DNA from: a virus
IMG/VR virus record: IMGVR_UViG_3300025168_000077
Location: 1-64,000 of that record
DNA: 64,000 bases
Strand: one strand, 5' to 3'
Under the pieces are notes generated by a model. The model made no database searches and was not told the origin of the DNA. It was given only the letters and a program-made list of their open reading frames with translations. The stretch's first letter is position 1; the number at the start of each line of letters is the position of its first letter. The position numbers and the translations under genes are program-made. Shown here piece after piece: positions 51,866-60,735 of the stretch.

Positions 51866-54610
51866 ATGCCCTTTGACCCGACAACACTTGGAGCACGATG
51901 TGACGTGTGCCCGTTGGGCCCTAAGGGCGATCTTCGTAAAGGTGACTGGAAACCTGTAGGGTGCGAAGTCCACAAGGGAGCCACTGTGCTTGCTGTGGCT
52001 GAAAGCCCCGACCCCGAAGAAGTGCAGCACGGTCGGCCCTTGGTGGGTCGGTCAGGTGGTGAATGGAATCGAGCTTTAGCTGCTTGTGGTAGGCGGCGGA
52101 TTGACGTAGACCTCGATCATGTGATCGCTTGCAAGCTCCCAGGTCAAGCCTCTGGGGCCATGCGTAGACTCGGCAAAGCTGTAGACAAGCTAAACAAGAA
52201 GCGAGCTAAGGAAGGTCTTGAGGCGGTACCTCACCCTCTGACTTGCTGTAGGCCAAGGCTTCTCAACGTAGCATCTCGCTACCCGTCTTTGATTACACTG
52301 GGCAAGGTTGCAACCACGGCTCTTACTGGTGTCGGTAGCAGCATTCAAGCCACCCGTGGCGGACCAATGCGCATCACCAGTGACTGGGGTGTAACCACTG
52401 ATCCAGACGAAACCGCCCACCGACTCTTACCGTCACTCCACCCATCTTTTATTCTACGGTCGCCGAGTTGGCGCCGAGTGCTGCATTGCGACATCGGTAA
52501 GGCATTCCGCTGGTTCACTGATACCCTTGAGTGGACTGACCCCGATGTGCTGTGGCGACCTGAACCAAGCGAGCTTGAAGAATGGTTGAAGCAATCCGCT
52601 CCCTTCTGGGCTTACGATGTGGAGACGGATGGCATTGAACCCATGGAGTGCAAGCTCCGTACGATTGCGATTGCAACCCCGGACCTGGATGAGAACGGGC
52701 GGGTCACCGACAAAGCAGCTGCGACTAAATCTAAGGCGGTTGGCGTTAGCATCCTGAGCGCTGATGGCAGGACACACTTTTACTTACCGGAAGAAGAGTG
52801 GCGAATCAAAGACATCTTACGCGCTGCTTTTACAGACGGTCGTGTATGGGTGGGGCACAACGCTGGAAGCTACGACAGGATGGTGATTGAGAACTACCTG
52901 GGCATTACACCTGCACCTTTGGTTGACACTTTGTTCCCTGCACGATTCAGGGCACCTGACCTTCCCAAGGGGTTGAAGACCATCGGCTCTATCTTGACTG
53001 ACGTGGAACGTTGGGAGACGACGGAGAAGGGTTCAAGCATTGCAACGGGTAGCACTGACGATGACGAGCTTCTTAGCTACAACATCATTGATACAGTAGT
53101 AAACGCTCGGATTACCCTACCGCTGATCAAGGCGGCCACTAACGCAGGTGCCTTCATACCGATTAGCGAAGGCATTAAACCCAACTCTTGGCCCTCCAAT
53201 CGCTCATGGAATCTCAACGAGGTTGACCACGAGACACAAGTCATGTGCGTGGAGATGCACAAGAACGGCGTCTGGGTAGACCAAAAGCGTAGGTTTGAGC
53301 TTGAGACTCGGTTCACTGCGTCTGTTAAGCAAAGAGAGAAACGACTGGACGACTTCGCTTCGGGGATCAATCCGGGTAGCTACGACCAGATCCGTGACTT
53401 GTTCTACAACAAGTGGAAGCTCGGCATTCCTCCGCAGATGGACGCCAAGGACTTTTACACTGACACGGGCGCACCTGGTACTGGTGACGCTGTGTTGCGC
53501 GCTCACATTGCAAGTGGGAACCTGTCAGAAGAACAGGACGCCTTTATCCGTGAGCTTAGGTTGTACCGCAGAGAGAAGAATAAGATCTTAGGTACGGTGC
53601 TCATCCCCTTGAATCGAAGAGACATCGACCCGAAGAAAGGTGTGGTTTGGGAAGACGGTAGGGTTCGTCCATCGTGGAACGCCCACGTCACCAGTGTGGC
53701 CCGCCTGTCTTGCTCGGGCCCTAACCTCCAGAACATTGGGAACCGTAAGGGGCAGGGGCCATTGAAGACTATCTTCGCCGCTCCTCCTGGGCACATCCTG
53801 GTGGGGGCGGACCTCGACCAGGCGCACCTACGCATCATTGCCAACTACTGGAAGATCCCTCTCTTGATGGAATGCTTTGAAGAAGGCAAGGATCCTCACA
53901 ACACACTTGCTCAGAATGTTTTTGGTGAGCGCTTTGAGAAAGCCAGCGGCTGGGGAGACGACGGCTTTAGCCTTTACAGTAAGCCAGCAGGCGGTGACGC
54001 TAAGTCGATGCGCGACGTGTGTAAGACACTTCGATACGCATCAGCCTACGCTGCGGATCCTGCCACTGTATGGCAAGTACTCACCTCCACTGAGACGGAC
54101 GACGCCAAGCTACCGTACGTGGGAATGACTTTGAGAGAAGTCCGCGTCATGCACGAGACCTGGAAGTCCACTGAGCCTGAATGGGCTCAAGCCTGGGACT
54201 CCATGAAGAGTGTGTACGAACAACAGGGCTACATGGAAGAGCCCATCATGGGTAGGCGAAGCGGCCCCCTTAGTGACGGCAAGCTTCAAGAGGTTGTTAA
54301 CTTCCCCATCCTTGCGGCTGAAGGATCGACCATGCGGTTGGCTGAAGCTCAAGTACGGGAGGCTTACCCCTTTGAGTTTGCGGGACCGGGCACTGGGATG
54401 ATTCATCAATGCCACGATTCTATATGCGTGCAGATACCCCTGCCCAAAGGATTCGATCCGATGTGGGCACCCACTAAAGGCGAACCTCTACCACCTGAGA
54501 TCGAAAAGATGAGACGCACCGTAGAGGAAGCAATGACTATTAAGATACCGGGTTGGCCCGTTGCGATGACCGCAGAAGCCGACGTGGGTCGAACACTGAA
54601 GGACGTATGA
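51866..54610 (+). CDS. polA-like: Uracil-DNA glycosylase / family A DNA polymerase fusion
   Basis: 914 residues. Residues 1-215 look like a family-4/5-type uracil-DNA glycosylase: Cys12, Cys15, Cys89 and Cys127/128 match the Fe-S cysteines, with AESPDPEE...GRPLVGRSGG (46-65) and LHPSFILR (191-198). Next is a 3'-5' exonuclease: YDVETDG (Asp251, Glu253), VGHNAGSYDRMV, YNIIDTVV. The polymerase domain has motif A GADLDQAHLRI (Asp649), a motif B region SMRDVCKTLRYASAYA, and motif C QCHDSICV (Asp851, with Ser where PolA has Glu). The fusion would couple uracil recognition with synthesis, or let the phage sense uracil in its DNA. A Cys-containing glycosylase domain on a replicative polymerase is unusual. 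Confidence 0.8.
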   Translation: MPFDPTTLGARCDVCPLGPKGDLRKGDWKPVGCEVHKGATVLAVAESPDPEEVQHGRPLVGRSGGEWNRALAACGRRRIDVDLDHVIACKLPGQASGAMRRLGKAVDKLNKKRAKEGLEAVPHPLTCCRPRLLNVASRYPSLITLGKVATTALTGVGSSIQATRGGPMRITSDWGVTTDPDETAHRLLPSLHPSFILRSPSWRRVLHCDIGKAFRWFTDTLEWTDPDVLWRPEPSELEEWLKQSAPFWAYDVETDGIEPMECKLRTIAIATPDLDENGRVTDKAAATKSKAVGVSILSADGRTHFYLPEEEWRIKDILRAAFTDGRVWVGHNAGSYDRMVIENYLGITPAPLVDTLFPARFRAPDLPKGLKTIGSILTDVERWETTEKGSSIATGSTDDDELLSYNIIDTVVNARITLPLIKAATNAGAFIPISEGIKPNSWPSNRSWNLNEVDHETQVMCVEMHKNGVWVDQKRRFELETRFTASVKQREKRLDDFASGINPGSYDQIRDLFYNKWKLGIPPQMDAKDFYTDTGAPGTGDAVLRAHIASGNLSEEQDAFIRELRLYRREKNKILGTVLIPLNRRDIDPKKGVVWEDGRVRPSWNAHVTSVARLSCSGPNLQNIGNRKGQGPLKTIFAAPPGHILVGADLDQAHLRIIANYWKIPLLMECFEEGKDPHNTLAQNVFGERFEKASGWGDDGFSLYSKPAGGDAKSMRDVCKTLRYASAYAADPATVWQVLTSTETDDAKLPYVGMTLREVRVMHETWKSTEPEWAQAWDSMKSVYEQQGYMEEPIMGRRSGPLSDGKLQEVVNFPILAAEGSTMRLAEAQVREAYPFEFAGPGTGMIHQCHDSICVQIPLPKGFDPMWAPTKGEPLPPEIEKMRRTVEEAMTIKIPGWPVAMTAEADVGRTLKDV

Positions 54611-55041
54611 ACAAGTCACGCTGGTTCTTGGCTCACTCGAAGAATGATGAAGACAGTAACATTGACGCATGGTGCGCCGAGGTGCGTGATCTTATGTCAG
54701 ATGATCTCTGGCAAGCTGAGGTGACTTCGGGTCGAGACGACTACAAGTCCCGCGCTTCAGCTCTTGGCGGCTGGTCAGCTTGGTGCAGAGACGTATCGAT
54801 AGGCGAATCATACACCGGTGACCCGATGTTCCACGGCATCGTTGTACCTGTAAATATGAGTGAGCAAGTCTCTGTGGGTAAGGCTACTGCTCAACTCGTT
54901 GAGGGATTCATCAGTCGGAAGAAGCACGCCTTTGCTTGGTGCGTCTGCGACAAGGTGTTCAAGATTATACTCGGCGTACAACCTATTGAATCAGACGACT
55001 GGGTAAGCTGGTCGGTACTTATTCTTGAGGACCCAACTTGA
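54607..55041 (+). CDS. Hypothetical protein with TIR/nucleoside-deoxyribosyltransferase-like opening
   Basis: 144 residues. The start RWFLAHSKNDEDSNIDAWCA recalls TIR-like and nucleoside 2-deoxyribosyltransferase folds (hydrophobic strand, then AHS, then acidic helix). HGIVVPVNMSEQVSVGKATA and KHAFAWCVCDKVFKIILGVQ are also conserved-looking. ATGA overlap with the polymerase, so coupled. The fold suggestion is weak; function unknown. Confidence 0.6.
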   Translation: MNKSRWFLAHSKNDEDSNIDAWCAEVRDLMSDDLWQAEVTSGRDDYKSRASALGGWSAWCRDVSIGESYTGDPMFHGIVVPVNMSEQVSVGKATAQLVEGFISRKKHAFAWCVCDKVFKIILGVQPIESDDWVSWSVLILEDPT

Positions 55042-55066
55042 CGCAGCGGTATTAGTACCATACGAT
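55038..55066 (+). promoter_or_regulatory. Predicted promoter for the SbcC-like gene
   Basis: TTGACG (55038-55043) and TACGAT (55061-55066) are spaced by exactly 17. ACTTGACGCAGCGGTA here matches ACTTGACGCAGTGGTA at 46649-46664. It overlaps the stop of the preceding gene. Confidence 0.6.
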
Positions 55067-55119
55067 CCACATTCCATCAGGTGACTGACTCTTGGTGGCA
55101 CTTACAACTCGGAGACACA

Positions 55120-57138
55120 ATGTCCAAAAAACCCGTACGTCCGTACGTCAAATCTGTTTTCAGTAATCTAAAATCACCCCTCCCTTCCGGTGCACCTTGG
55201 TCCATCGAGCTTGGTCGGTACACGTTGTTGGTAGGTTCAAACACCAGCCACAAGAGCAGCGTCATCCAAGCTGTGGAGCTTGCCGCTTCAGGGTCCGTCG
55301 ATGATGTCGTCGGGCGAAGCGACGTAAAAGACTCTGGTCTTCTCATGTCTTTGATCGCCGATGGTCTGGATGAGTTGCACGCCAACGTGTCTCTCTCGGA
55401 TGATGACAACGGTAGCTTTCGACTCCAAAGAGATCTTGAGACAGGTAAGAACAAACGACCTCAACACAACGGCCTGGGTGACAATGTACTGACACACCGT
55501 GCTGTTCGAGCTGCGTTGTCGGGCTCTGTTGCAACTCGACGCAAAGCATTCCTGGGATGGATCGGTGGTGGTGTCTCGCAAGAAGACATCTATGCCTGCA
55601 TTCCTTCTGACCTGCACGCTAAGTTCGACGACCTGTGGGGGCACATTGGTCGTGGCCTTTCTCCCATGGACTCATTGATTGCCATCGGTGACTACACAGC
55701 CAAGCAGAGTCGAGACCTCTCAAAGCAACGAAAGAATGCTGAGTCGGTAGTCAGCGAGTTGATTGACGTGAACTTGGATGCTGCCCCTAATGACGATGAC
55801 ATTGAGCGACTTAACCAAGCAGTTAAAAACGCTCAGAGTCTACTCGAAGCAGCCGCTGCATGCTCCAACGGGATGCCAGAGTCACTGAGACAAAGCCAGA
55901 TGGCTGAGTGCGAAGAGGAAATGAATCGCCTCAAGAACGATATGACTCAGATCAATCATCAAGTGGAGTCACTTCAAAGCCAAGTCGTTTCAGTTCCAGA
56001 CTACGTGAAGTCGGGCCTTGAGTCATTGACCTGGGCGATTGAAAACGAAATCGATCAATGCCCCACATGCAGTAGTCAAGTAGGCTCCGATCACTTGGTC
56101 AACTGCCGCGACTTCTTCTCTAAACAAGTAGACGACGCGTCCGCTGCGAGCACCAGTGTGGTCACCACCATGGCTCAACTTGAATCAGAGATGCAGTCTC
56201 GTCGACGAAGCTACGCCGACGTTGAAAGAAAGCTGACTGACTTGTCCAACACAGCATCAAGCACAGACGCTGGGTTGTCTCTTGAAGATGCACGCGACCG
56301 GTTGAACGCAGCGTCTCTTGCGCTGAACAACACCATGATTGTTAAGTCAAAGTGGGATCAGATTGTCGCTTCAAAAGAACTGATCGCAAACTTGGAGACA
56401 GACACTGAGCGTTACAAGATGCTCAGTTCAACGTGCAGCGACGCCATGAAGTCGATCTTGGGTAGTCAGTCAGAGCGATTCACCAAGATGGTGAACAGTC
56501 ATCTACCCGGTGACTGGTTGTTTGATGTTGTCCTTAAAGACGAGCGCCTAACCGACACGTTTAAGATCGGCCTTGTGCGAGACGGCAACCTTCACGAGGC
56601 TTTGTCTGGAGCAGAGTGGGCCACCGTGACCACCGCAATATCGATGGCGGTAATCCAGCTGGGCCTCTCATCGAAGCAACCAGCTATCCTCATCCCTGAA
56701 GATCGTGCGTGGGACGGCAAGACACTAAGCTCTGTCATGCGCAGCTTCCGAAACTTTGATGGCCAGGTCATTATGGCAAGCACAATCCGACCCACGGGGA
56801 GAGCGCCTGCTGGGTGGACCATCATCGATATGGACAAGAAGTCTTCCTCCTGGTTGGGATCGGGAGAAGAACCTGAGCCCGAAGTTCGTAATGAAGATGT
56901 GATCCGTCGGCCAAAGGCATCAACTAAGAACGTCGTCACTACCGCCAGTGCGGTTGCTGTATCCATGATGGGGTTCAGCGAGGATGACGTGAAGCTGATG
57001 ACACGAAAGACGGCAGCCGACATCATCAAGAAGAACCTGTCACCCGGTGACATCACGGTCTTGGAAGACGGTAGCTACTCATTGAAGAATGGCGGTAAGG
57101 TTCTCAACCTCCCCCAACCTCCGAGTCGTCAATCGTGA
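55120..57138 (+). CDS. Rad50/SbcC-like SMC-type ATPase with zinc hook
   Basis: 672 residues. P-loop region GSNTSHKSS (residues 39-47) has His where Gly normally stands. Coiled coils flank a hook CPTC (Cys314, Cys317), the Zn-hook of Rad50. Near residue 521 AILIPEDRAWD is in the place of Walker B but lacks DE. These proteins assemble at DNA ends with an Mre11-type nuclease; no such nuclease is seen here, so it may use the Cas4-like enzyme or act alone. ATG 55120 has GGAGACAC upstream. Confidence 0.75.
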   Translation: MSKKPVRPYVKSVFSNLKSPLPSGAPWSIELGRYTLLVGSNTSHKSSVIQAVELAASGSVDDVVGRSDVKDSGLLMSLIADGLDELHANVSLSDDDNGSFRLQRDLETGKNKRPQHNGLGDNVLTHRAVRAALSGSVATRRKAFLGWIGGGVSQEDIYACIPSDLHAKFDDLWGHIGRGLSPMDSLIAIGDYTAKQSRDLSKQRKNAESVVSELIDVNLDAAPNDDDIERLNQAVKNAQSLLEAAAACSNGMPESLRQSQMAECEEEMNRLKNDMTQINHQVESLQSQVVSVPDYVKSGLESLTWAIENEIDQCPTCSSQVGSDHLVNCRDFFSKQVDDASAASTSVVTTMAQLESEMQSRRRSYADVERKLTDLSNTASSTDAGLSLEDARDRLNAASLALNNTMIVKSKWDQIVASKELIANLETDTERYKMLSSTCSDAMKSILGSQSERFTKMVNSHLPGDWLFDVVLKDERLTDTFKIGLVRDGNLHEALSGAEWATVTTAISMAVIQLGLSSKQPAILIPEDRAWDGKTLSSVMRSFRNFDGQVIMASTIRPTGRAPAGWTIIDMDKKSSSWLGSGEEPEPEVRNEDVIRRPKASTKNVVTTASAVAVSMMGFSEDDVKLMTRKTAADIIKKNLSPGDITVLEDGSYSLKNGGKVLNLPQPPSRQS

Positions 57139-57362
57139 AGTGTTTTACCTGCGGGATAAACACGAAAGTTATAACGACACGAACAGCAGACTCAGCGCCG
57201 GGATCAAACCCGTCGTTGATTCGTCGAGGCAACGAGATTGCAGGTTGGTACACGTCCGAGTGGGTAATCCGCATACGCAAATGCACTCCCTGCAAGAAGA
57301 CGTGGCAAACGATTGAGATACCCGTGGAAGATTTAACTCAGGGCTGGGCCCCTCAGGAATGA
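57135..57362 (+). CDS. NrdR-like zinc-ribbon protein
   Basis: 75 residues. MKCFTCGINTKVITTRTADS and IRRGNEIAGWY...IRIRKCTPCKKTWQTIEI match the N-terminal zinc ribbon of NrdR (CxxC...RR...CxxC...RF/W T). No ATP-cone follows. NrdR represses ribonucleotide reductase genes; a lone ribbon might bind promoter DNA or serve as a decoy. GTG start overlaps the upstream TGA (GTGA). Confidence 0.68.
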   Translation: MKCFTCGINTKVITTRTADSAPGSNPSLIRRGNEIAGWYTSEWVIRIRKCTPCKKTWQTIEIPVEDLTQGWAPQE

Positions 57363-57368
57363 TGATAC

Positions 57369-57406
57369 GGGCGGCATGATCGAAAGAAACGATTGTGCTG
57401 CCCTTT
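57369..57406 (+). terminator. Terminator after the SbcC-like/NrdR-like genes
   Basis: GGGCGGCA (57369-57376) and TGCTGCCC (57396-57403) form the stem (one wobble), followed by TTTAATC. Confidence 0.65.
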
Positions 57407-57416
57407 AATCTTCGGT

Positions 57417-57446
57417 TTGACACGCATTGCGGCGGGTCGATAGATT
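57417..57446 (+). promoter_or_regulatory. Predicted promoter and leader of the DUF927-like helicase
   Basis: TTGACA (57417-57422) and TAGATT (57441-57446) are spaced by 18. Immediately downstream ACTGAA/TTCAGT with an inner AACCG/CGGTT makes a small hairpin. The ATG comes about 120 bases later. Confidence 0.55.
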
Positions 57447-57568
57447 AACTGAACCGGACCTCGGTTACTTCAGTCACGCTTGCGGGAACGACCAACGGCG
57501 ATGACTAAGTGTGCGGGGTTGGTAACTGACAAGACTATTCAACAAATGACTTTTACAATGGCGGCACA

Positions 57569-59677
57569 ATGGACAACGACAACTCGGTTGAAGAACGATC
57601 AACCGGGTCAGCAGCGCAGCAGCAGAACCCCGGAATCGACACACTACAAACGCTCTTAGCATCCCTTCGGGAAGGTGATGCGGCAACGCAGAGAGCAGCA
57701 TGGATCAGCGTACAAGATCCAAACGTAATGACCAGCCTCGCAGAGAGCTGGCAGTCTGACAACGACACAGCTGAAACACTTCTGATCACAATCGGATCTA
57801 TCCGTGGCCAAGCCACACGGGCACGCAACCTTCGGTCTGCCGTCCGCAACTTGTCAGAGTCTCTCGTTCGGCGACGATCAGATGAGATGTTGGATGAACT
57901 CGAAGAGAGTCTGTCGGCCAACATGTCTTTGTCTGTTTGCTTTGGCGAAGCTGGGCCTCCGCCTTCGATTGTATCCTCCGACATCCTTTCTGTTCTTGTT
58001 GCTCCTCGTGGCTTTGCTGTTGATGCTGTTGGCGTTTACCGCCTTTCTGCTTCTCCCGAAGGCGATCTGGTGCGCACTCGCATTGCTGCTGCTCCCTTCT
58101 TTATTGTGGGCAGGACCAGCGATGTTCTTACTGGCGAGGCCAAGCTGCAAGCTGTGTGGCGTGGTCCTGCTGGATGGTGCAGTCGTGTTGTTAACCGACG
58201 CACTTTGATGGACACGAGCAAACTCATCGGCCTGGCAGACCTGGAAGCTCCGGTCAGCAGCATGAACTTGGCAAACCTTGTCGCCTACCTGGCTGACTTC
58301 GAGGCAGAGAATCGCCATCGGTTGTCGGCTCTTCGGTCTACACCGCGCATGGGCTGGCAGCCTGGGGGAGGGTTCCTTCTTCCAGAAAGCTACTACGCAA
58401 CGGCAGACGAGTCTGACGAACAACTGGTGCTGACTCCACCACCTGGCTTTGAGTCTATGTCGAAGGGGTGGACAACTTCGGGGACCTGGGAGGAGTGGCT
58501 TGAAGCTGCCTCACTGATCAGTCCTTACCCACACATGCACGTTGCCATCTACGCGAGTGTAGCTGCACCTCTCATGAAGGTACTACGGTTGCCTGGTTTC
58601 GTGGTTGACTTCAGCGGCGAGACAAGTGGAGGAAAGACTACTGCACTAAGGTTCGCTGCTTCAGTATGGGGCAAGCCCAGTGAGAACTACCCGACGGCCA
58701 TGTACTCTTGGGATGCGACCAAGGTTTGGATCGAACGGACTGCCGGGTATCTTCAGAATCTCCCGCTGCTTCTGGACGAAACCAAAAGGGCGAAGCACAA
58801 CGGCATCGTTCGCGATGTCATCTACGACTTCTGCCAGGGCCAAGGTCGAGGGCGCGGATCAGTGGACGGCACACGCTACACAGATTCATGGCAGTCCATC
58901 CTCATCAGCACAGGAGAGGGCGCAGCCACAGACTTTAGCGAAGACGCAGGAACAAGAGCGCGCGTTCTCTCGCTCAAAGGAAAGCCCCTGGGCGCAGACC
59001 CAGACGTTGGCGGTCAAGTCAGCGAGGAAACACAGGCGCTGCTCAGCAACAACTACGGCCATCTCGGGCGTAAGGTCATCGAGTATCTGGTCGCGAACCA
59101 GCCAAGGCACAACGAGATTCGTGCGGTGTTCAAGGAAGCACGGGACAAGTACTCTCAGATTGCGAAGACGGCAGTGGCCAGGCGTCACGCTGCTCACCTC
59201 GCTGCGCTTGAGATTGCTGCGGGAATCACGCGTCAACTTGGTGTACCTCCCTGCCAGGAGGATCCGTTTGCCTTCTTGATCGAGTGCCAGGAATCAGCTG
59301 GCCGGGATGCAGACCGACCCCTGGCTGCTTTCCAAGACATGCTCTCCTGGTGCACAGCCAACTCCGTGCGCTTCCATGGACGACACGAGGTGACTGGGCA
59401 TGGGCACAGCCGTGTTCCTTCTACGGGATGGGCCGGTCAGTGGAGCAAGGACCAGGACTGGACTGAGCTAAAGATCACAACTCTCACAGTCAGAGAGGTA
59501 CTCAAGAACCTGGGCCACCATCCTGCTGAGATCCTCAACCGGTGGGCAGAGCGGCAGTGGATAGTCGTAGCCCCCGACGGCAAGAACAAACGGAGTCGTC
59601 CTGTGCGCATCGAGGGTGCGATCATGCGGTGCTATTTCGTTAGCCGAGAAGCGATGGAAGCCTGCTTGGGGGACTAA
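57569..59677 (+). CDS. DUF927-type helicase/ATPase, probable replicative helicase
   Basis: 702 residues. Walker A GETSGGKTT (residues 350-358), a Walker B-like LPLLLDETKRA (about 392-402), then HNGIVRDVIYDFCQGQGRGR and WQSILISTGEGAATDF follow the DUF927 helicase pattern seen in phages and integrative elements. The N-terminal 330 residues lack a clear primase zinc site, so it may act as helicase only. In these phages it would unwind for the PolA-like polymerase. Its TAA overlaps the end of a convergent 54-residue gene. Confidence 0.75.
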   Translation: MDNDNSVEERSTGSAAQQQNPGIDTLQTLLASLREGDAATQRAAWISVQDPNVMTSLAESWQSDNDTAETLLITIGSIRGQATRARNLRSAVRNLSESLVRRRSDEMLDELEESLSANMSLSVCFGEAGPPPSIVSSDILSVLVAPRGFAVDAVGVYRLSASPEGDLVRTRIAAAPFFIVGRTSDVLTGEAKLQAVWRGPAGWCSRVVNRRTLMDTSKLIGLADLEAPVSSMNLANLVAYLADFEAENRHRLSALRSTPRMGWQPGGGFLLPESYYATADESDEQLVLTPPPGFESMSKGWTTSGTWEEWLEAASLISPYPHMHVAIYASVAAPLMKVLRLPGFVVDFSGETSGGKTTALRFAASVWGKPSENYPTAMYSWDATKVWIERTAGYLQNLPLLLDETKRAKHNGIVRDVIYDFCQGQGRGRGSVDGTRYTDSWQSILISTGEGAATDFSEDAGTRARVLSLKGKPLGADPDVGGQVSEETQALLSNNYGHLGRKVIEYLVANQPRHNEIRAVFKEARDKYSQIAKTAVARRHAAHLAALEIAAGITRQLGVPPCQEDPFAFLIECQESAGRDADRPLAAFQDMLSWCTANSVRFHGRHEVTGHGHSRVPSTGWAGQWSKDQDWTELKITTLTVREVLKNLGHHPAEILNRWAERQWIVVAPDGKNKRSRPVRIEGAIMRCYFVSREAMEACLGD

Positions 59678-59838
59678 CTTCGGTTGCCCCACTCGCAGGT
59701 AGTGCACATCTTGTCACTCGCGAGGTTCTTCTTCGCCTTCTTCTTGCAGCGCCAGGGACCAACTCTGGTGCTGCACTGAGGGCAACGCGTCCAGTAAAGA
59801 GGGAACGACACGCCGTTTGAGTAGTCAACGTACAGCAT
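59674..59838 (-). CDS. 54-residue zinc-ribbon mini protein
   Basis: Encodes MLYVDYSNGVSFPLYWTRCP then QCSTRVGPWRCKKKAKK and ends with MCTTCEWGNRS. The two CPQC and CTTC pairs (and an intermediate Cys) make one zinc site. It is the last gene of the minus operon, and overlaps the end of the DUF927-like gene by four bases. Confidence 0.6.
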   Translation of the reverse strand: MLYVDYSNGVSFPLYWTRCPQCSTRVGPWRCKKKAKKNLASDKMCTTCEWGNRS

Positions 59839-59840
59839 GG

Positions 59841-60164
59841 CTAAGCCCTCGCTGGTTCGGGAAGTTCCAACTTCTTGTTGTGACTGCCGCAGCTAATGAT
59901 CAAGTGACGTATGGCCCAGATTGAAACCAGGTCCACCACGTCAATGGCAGACTCATCGGTGAAGCTAACAAGCTCAACGTCTTCCACGTACATGACGGCT
60001 ACGTACTCGTCGTACGATTGCTCGGGGTCAACGAGTGTGCCGTCGTCGGTCTTGAATACGATCACGCTTACTGGCTTCTCCAGCCAGTCAGTCATCTTTT
60101 CTTCCAACTCCTCCACGGTAATCTTGAGGTAGTCCAGTTGGCATTGGCTAAGTTCATTGTTCAC
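59841..60164 (-). CDS. Hypothetical acidic protein, 107 residues
   Basis: GTG start preceded by AAGGAGGGG. A helical N terminus (LDYLKITVEELEEKMTDWL) and beta segment (VIVFKTDDGTLV, VAVMYVEDVELV) are followed by a hydrophobic helix (VVDLVSIWAIRHLIIS). No known family. It overlaps the MTase stop by 11 bases. Confidence 0.55.
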   Translation of the reverse strand: MNNELSQCQLDYLKITVEELEEKMTDWLEKPVSVIVFKTDDGTLVDPEQSYDEYVAVMYVEDVELVSFTDESAIDVVDLVSIWAIRHLIISCGSHNKKLELPEPARA

Positions 60165-60735
60165 TTTGCCCCTCCTTGTTTTGTGCTTTCACAATCATTG
60201 TACTAACACTATCTGCTTGAGTCACTTCGTTGCCCCAAGAGTCCCAACCATCTCGCGTGTTCCGTGCGAACATCTCCAGGTAGGGGCCTGTGCTGCGAGC
60301 TTCGATGAGGTCGTAGAACGCAGGGGGTTTGGTGCTGTGTGGCCCACGCACGGCGTGTACCCAGCTTCTGAGCGTGCGGTCATCAGTCTTCACCTTGAAC
60401 CCGCTGCCCCTGACTCCGAAGAGCAGAAGCTCGTGCTGCCCACGGAAGTACTGACCCAGCCCGATGCGGTCCTTGGTCCATACGACGTTGGTCTTGTACT
60501 TGAACCCCATCGCACCCATGAGCCAGATGGCGTCAGCCAGGAAGCTGTTGGTCGCCCACATGTACAGGTGACAGTCAGTCGCAGGGTACCATACCCCTGA
60601 CTGGTAGATCACAGAGGGCATGTCTTCGGTCTTGACCAACGGGTAGTGCTTGTCAGCACCACGTTTGATCTTGCCTCCACCTCGTTCGTTCCATGGTGGA
60701 TCCATCAGGATTGTGGGGTATTTCTTTCTAATCAC
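60154..60735 (-). CDS. MT-A70-like N6-adenine DNA methyltransferase
   Basis: 193 residues. The catalytic motif is DPPW (residues 12-15) in YPTILMDPPWNERGG, the landmark of MT-A70/Dam-like N6-adenine enzymes; the later LEMFARNTRDGWDSWGNEV holds the SAM-binding end typical of the family. GTG start overlaps the upstream stop (GTGA). Phages use such enzymes to resist restriction and to mark DNA. No partner endonuclease is seen, so it is an orphan methylase. Confidence 0.82.
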   Translation of the reverse strand: MIRKKYPTILMDPPWNERGGGKIKRGADKHYPLVKTEDMPSVIYQSGVWYPATDCHLYMWATNSFLADAIWLMGAMGFKYKTNVVWTKDRIGLGQYFRGQHELLLFGVRGSGFKVKTDDRTLRSWVHAVRGPHSTKPPAFYDLIEARSTGPYLEMFARNTRDGWDSWGNEVTQADSVSTMIVKAQNKEGQSEQ

